Positions 5,662 to 7,692 of a stretch of 7,692 nucleotides of DNA are shown here, in pieces. Source of the stretch: an uncultured Eubacteriales bacterium (lineage in GTDB: Bacteria > Bacillota > Clostridia > Peptostreptococcales > Anaerovoracaceae); assembly GCA_902797405.1 (NCBI GenBank), contig CADBSP010000070.1, forward strand, positions 1 to 7,692, in the 5' to 3' direction. The notes beneath the pieces are model-generated. The model had not been told where the DNA came from. It saw nothing but the letters and a program-made list of their open reading frames with translations, and searched no databases. The position numbers were made by a program, and so were the translations under genes. Numbering within the stretch: position 1 is the stretch's first letter; each line of letters starts with the position of its first letter.

Positions 5662-7242
5662 CTATTTTATATCTAATTCATCCCTGTATTTTATCATGGC
5701 TTCTTTAAAGTTTTCCACAAAGCCCGCAAGCGAAGCATAGTACAGATGCGGATATCCCCACAGATGATTATCGCTCATATGAATGCAATTCCATGAGGCA
5801 TTCCCCCTGGCTTTTCTGGCTACGCAGTCCTCTCCATTATTTGTAGAATCGTAATAATGGAATTCGTGAGCTTTGATGGAAGAACCGGGTTCGAGCAATT
5901 TTCCTCTTTTCTCTGTTTCGTTCAACACAACATTATCACTTCCAAATATATCATCGGCACACGAATTTTTTCTATCCTTGGCATTCTTACTTTCGATTTC
6001 TATATAGCCAAACCTTGATAGCTTTCCCGTATTCCTGGATTCACCTTCAATCACTCCAACCATTGGATACATAATACCATCCGGGTCTTCCATTTCTTCC
6101 ATCAAAAACATAAATCCGCCGCATTCCGCCAAACTGGGCATTCCGTTTTCTATAGCAGAAGCAATAGATTCCTTCATGGATTTATTCTCCGATAATTCCT
6201 TGGCGAACAATTCGGGATAACCTCCACCAATCAATATGCCCTGAATGTTTTCAGGAAGGGCTCTATCATGAACAGGAGAAAACTCTACTATTTCTATCCC
6301 CTGATTTTTCAGTTGTCTCAGGTTCTCCTCATAATAAAAACAAAAGGCTTCGTCCCTGGCAACTGCCAACTTAAGATTACATTCTTTGGCCTCCCAAGGC
6401 AATCCTTCATCCTTCATTATTTGATTATTATGAATGACCTTATCTGAATTAGATATCTCAATCCTTTCAGAATCGTCATTGAGATTAGTCTCAGATTCAT
6501 CAGCTAATTCCATCACCTCAATTATGGAATCGACATCGCAGCTTTCCTGAATCATCTCGCTTACGTAATCAAGTTGCCTTTTTAAATCATCTATTTCGTG
6601 AGGCAACTTAAGTCCCAGGTGCCTACTCTCCAAATTGATGTTTTTATTATGTGGAAGAAATCCAAGAACAACCGTATCCCTATTCATTTCACCAATCATT
6701 TTATTAATCGCTGGAGCCATCGTATCAAAATAGGCTTGGCTTGCTCTATTTAGAATAATGCCTTTGATTAGTCCTTGAGTGTCATCGGAAAGTATACCCT
6801 TTATCAACGAAATCAAAGTAGTATAGATTCCTTTACAGTCTATCAGCAGAATAATAGGAGTCCTTGTTATAGAAGCAACCTCATAGCAAGAACCCTTCCC
6901 CGGGAATACTCCGTCCAAGGAGATACCGTCATATATGCCCATTACTCCTTCTATTACAGAATATTCGCCTCCCACAGTACCAAAAAACCGTTTGAGCTCT
7001 TTTTCATCCAAAAAGAAACTATCCAGGTTTTCACTTGGCACTCCTATTACCTGTCTGTGGAACATGGGATCGATGTAATCAGGACCGCATTTAAAAGCCC
7101 TCACTTTACCTTTGAATTTCTCATTCCCGTTTAAAAGATTCAACAGTCCGCATGTAAAAAGGGTTTTGCCGCTTCCGCTTCCTGCGGCAGCAATCATAAC
7201 TCTGTTTATTCTTTTGTGATTATTCTCTTTTGTTTTCATCAC
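5662..7242 (-). CDS. cbiA: CbiA, cobyrinic acid a,c-diamide synthase
   Basis: CbiA uses ATP and glutamine to amidate the a and c carboxylates of cobyrinate in the cytoplasm. The 526-residue protein has an N-terminal P-loop domain with AGSGSGKT (20-27), KCGPDYIDPMFH (51-62), a Mg2+-site-like IEGVMGIYDG (97-106) and GFLPHNK (194-200). The C-terminal type 1 glutamine amidotransferase domain has GILIGGGYPELF (335-346), nucleophile Cys374 in LAECGGFMFL, AHEFHYYDS (458-466) and catalytic His499 in GYPHLYYAS. It is about 60 residues longer than the roughly 460 usual for the family; the excess is in an acidic interdomain stretch (about 245-285) and a polar segment (about 420-450). The first codon is GTG at 7242 or the next codon, ATG at 7239; neither has a clear Shine-Dalgarno. 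Only 11 bases separate it from cbiT, suggesting translational coupling. Confidence 0.96.
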   Translation of the reverse strand: MMKTKENNHKRINRVMIAAAGSGSGKTLFTCGLLNLLNGNEKFKGKVRAFKCGPDYIDPMFHRQVIGVPSENLDSFFLDEKELKRFFGTVGGEYSVIEGVMGIYDGISLDGVFPGKGSCYEVASITRTPIILLIDCKGIYTTLISLIKGILSDDTQGLIKGIILNRASQAYFDTMAPAINKMIGEMNRDTVVLGFLPHNKNINLESRHLGLKLPHEIDDLKRQLDYVSEMIQESCDVDSIIEVMELADESETNLNDDSERIEISNSDKVIHNNQIMKDEGLPWEAKECNLKLAVARDEAFCFYYEENLRQLKNQGIEIVEFSPVHDRALPENIQGILIGGGYPELFAKELSENKSMKESIASAIENGMPSLAECGGFMFLMEEMEDPDGIMYPMVGVIEGESRNTGKLSRFGYIEIESKNAKDRKNSCADDIFGSDNVVLNETEKRGKLLEPGSSIKAHEFHYYDSTNNGEDCVARKARGNASWNCIHMSDNHLWGYPHLYYASLAGFVENFKEAMIKYRDELDIK

Positions 7243-7253
7243 ATTCAGTACAC

Positions 7254-7692
7254 TTATTTAAAATCAAATGAAACTATATAAACAGGGTTTTCTCCCATCA
7301 TCATATGGTATTCACCCACGGATTTACTTCTACTGACAGAAATCTGCTCTATTATCAAATTCTCAATTATCTCTTTCTTTTCAAATTCCTTAATTATAGC
7401 CGTCAGCTCCGAGATGGTTTCCAAGCTAATGGCATTTGTAACTATTCGCATTCCGGGATTCAACCCTCGGAGACAATCCAGAATCTCTCTCATGTTTCCA
7501 CTGCTTCCACCAATAAATGCATGAGTAGGAATTGGAAGGTCTTCATTCACAATAACCTCCGGGGCGTTTCCGAAGATGATTTCGACATTGCGTCTGTTGA
7601 ACTTCTCTTTATTCCTGTTTATTAGGGAGATAGCCTCCTCTTTTTTCTCAATAGCAAAAACGCGAATTGAATCGGATAGACCCGCTGCCTCC
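7254..7692 (-). CDS. cbiT: CbiT, cobalt-precorrin decarboxylating C15-methyltransferase (partial)
   Basis: The C-terminal 145 residues of the SAM-dependent enzyme that methylates and decarboxylates the corrin precursor in the anaerobic B12 pathway. The frame is open to the right edge, so the 5' end is missing. Visible, numbered from the edge, are VFAIEKKEEA (11-20, acidic strand-2 residue E15 near the SAM ribose), INRNKEKFNRRNVEIIFGNAPEV across 24-46, the strongly CbiT/CobL-like PTHAFIGGSSGNMREIL (55-71), and the C-terminal NPVYIVSFDF (135-144). The SAM-binding glycine motif should lie just beyond the edge. Because the N-terminus is cut, it could be free-standing CbiT or the second half of a CbiE-CbiT (CobL-like) fusion. 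An internal GTG at 7550 gives a shorter open frame, but conserved CbiT sequence continues upstream of it. It precedes cbiA by 11 bases. Confidence 0.93.
   Translation of the reverse strand, partial: EAAGLSDSIRVFAIEKKEEAISLINRNKEKFNRRNVEIIFGNAPEVIVNEDLPIPTHAFIGGSSGNMREILDCLRGLNPGMRIVTNAISLETISELTAIIKEFEKKEIIENLIIEQISVSRSKSVGEYHMMMGENPVYIVSFDFK

Noticed and set aside
6775..7134. 119-codon plus-strand open frame antisense to cbiA
   Set aside because: It lies wholly opposite a well-conserved CbiA coding region, has no ribosome site and no recognisable protein features. The same reasoning removes the other open frames opposite hflX, cobD, cbiB, the phosphorylase and the response regulator.
7254..7550. 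A 98-codon open frame starting at GTG (7550) as a separate small gene
   Set aside because: Conserved CbiT sequence continues in the same frame upstream to the window edge, so this is only the tail of a longer truncated gene.
1..7692. Mobile element, CRISPR array, toxin-antitoxin pair or defence system
   Set aside because: No transposase, integrase, terminal repeats, direct-repeat/spacer pattern or small paired genes were seen; all long frames are housekeeping or cofactor genes.

Overview
The window looks like an ordinary chromosomal segment of a low-GC, Gram-positive anaerobe, most likely a member of the Clostridia. The evidence is an AT-rich sequence, AGGAGG-type ribosome binding sites where these are visible, an anaerobic-pathway (cbi) cobalamin gene set, and protein styles typical of Firmicutes. 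This is inference from style, not a database match. No RNA genes, insertion sequences, CRISPR arrays or phage genes were seen.

Left part (1-2624), all on the minus strand: the N-terminal half of an OmpR/PhoB-type response regulator, cut by the window edge; a 153-base gap; a nucleoside phosphorylase of the PNP/UDP family; and upstream of it the ribosome-associated GTPase HflX. hflX and the phosphorylase are 29 bases apart and probably share an mRNA. A good sigma-A-like promoter for this unit lies at 2597-2624. Its -10 box sits inside a perfect 8-base inverted repeat that could be an operator.

Middle (2535-3461): a divergent intergenic region, then one plus-strand gene for an Sfp-type 4'-phosphopantetheinyl transferase. 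This gene has an extended -10 promoter placed so that transcription should begin at or next to its ATG, and no Shine-Dalgarno is visible. It is therefore a leaderless-mRNA candidate. Its WxxKE motif has Leu in place of Lys. It converges on the cobalamin cluster across a 71-base spacer holding an imperfect hairpin and three short tandem 10-mers.

Right part (3462-7692), minus strand: the end of a cobalamin (vitamin B12) operon in the order cbiT (5' end outside the window), cbiA, cobD, cbiB. CbiT is the decarboxylating precorrin methyltransferase of corrin-ring assembly. CbiA amidates the a and c side chains of cobyrinate. CobD makes (R)-1-amino-2-propanol phosphate from threonine phosphate. CbiB attaches that aminopropanol arm to the corrinoid to give (adenosyl)cobinamide phosphate. 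Gaps are 11 and 42 bases, then cobD and cbiB overlap by 14 bases. The promoter, and any cobalamin riboswitch, would lie beyond the right edge.

No wholly new system is evident. The points most worth a second look are the leaderless, atypical PPTase, the dyad at the hflX promoter, and the enlarged CbiA.
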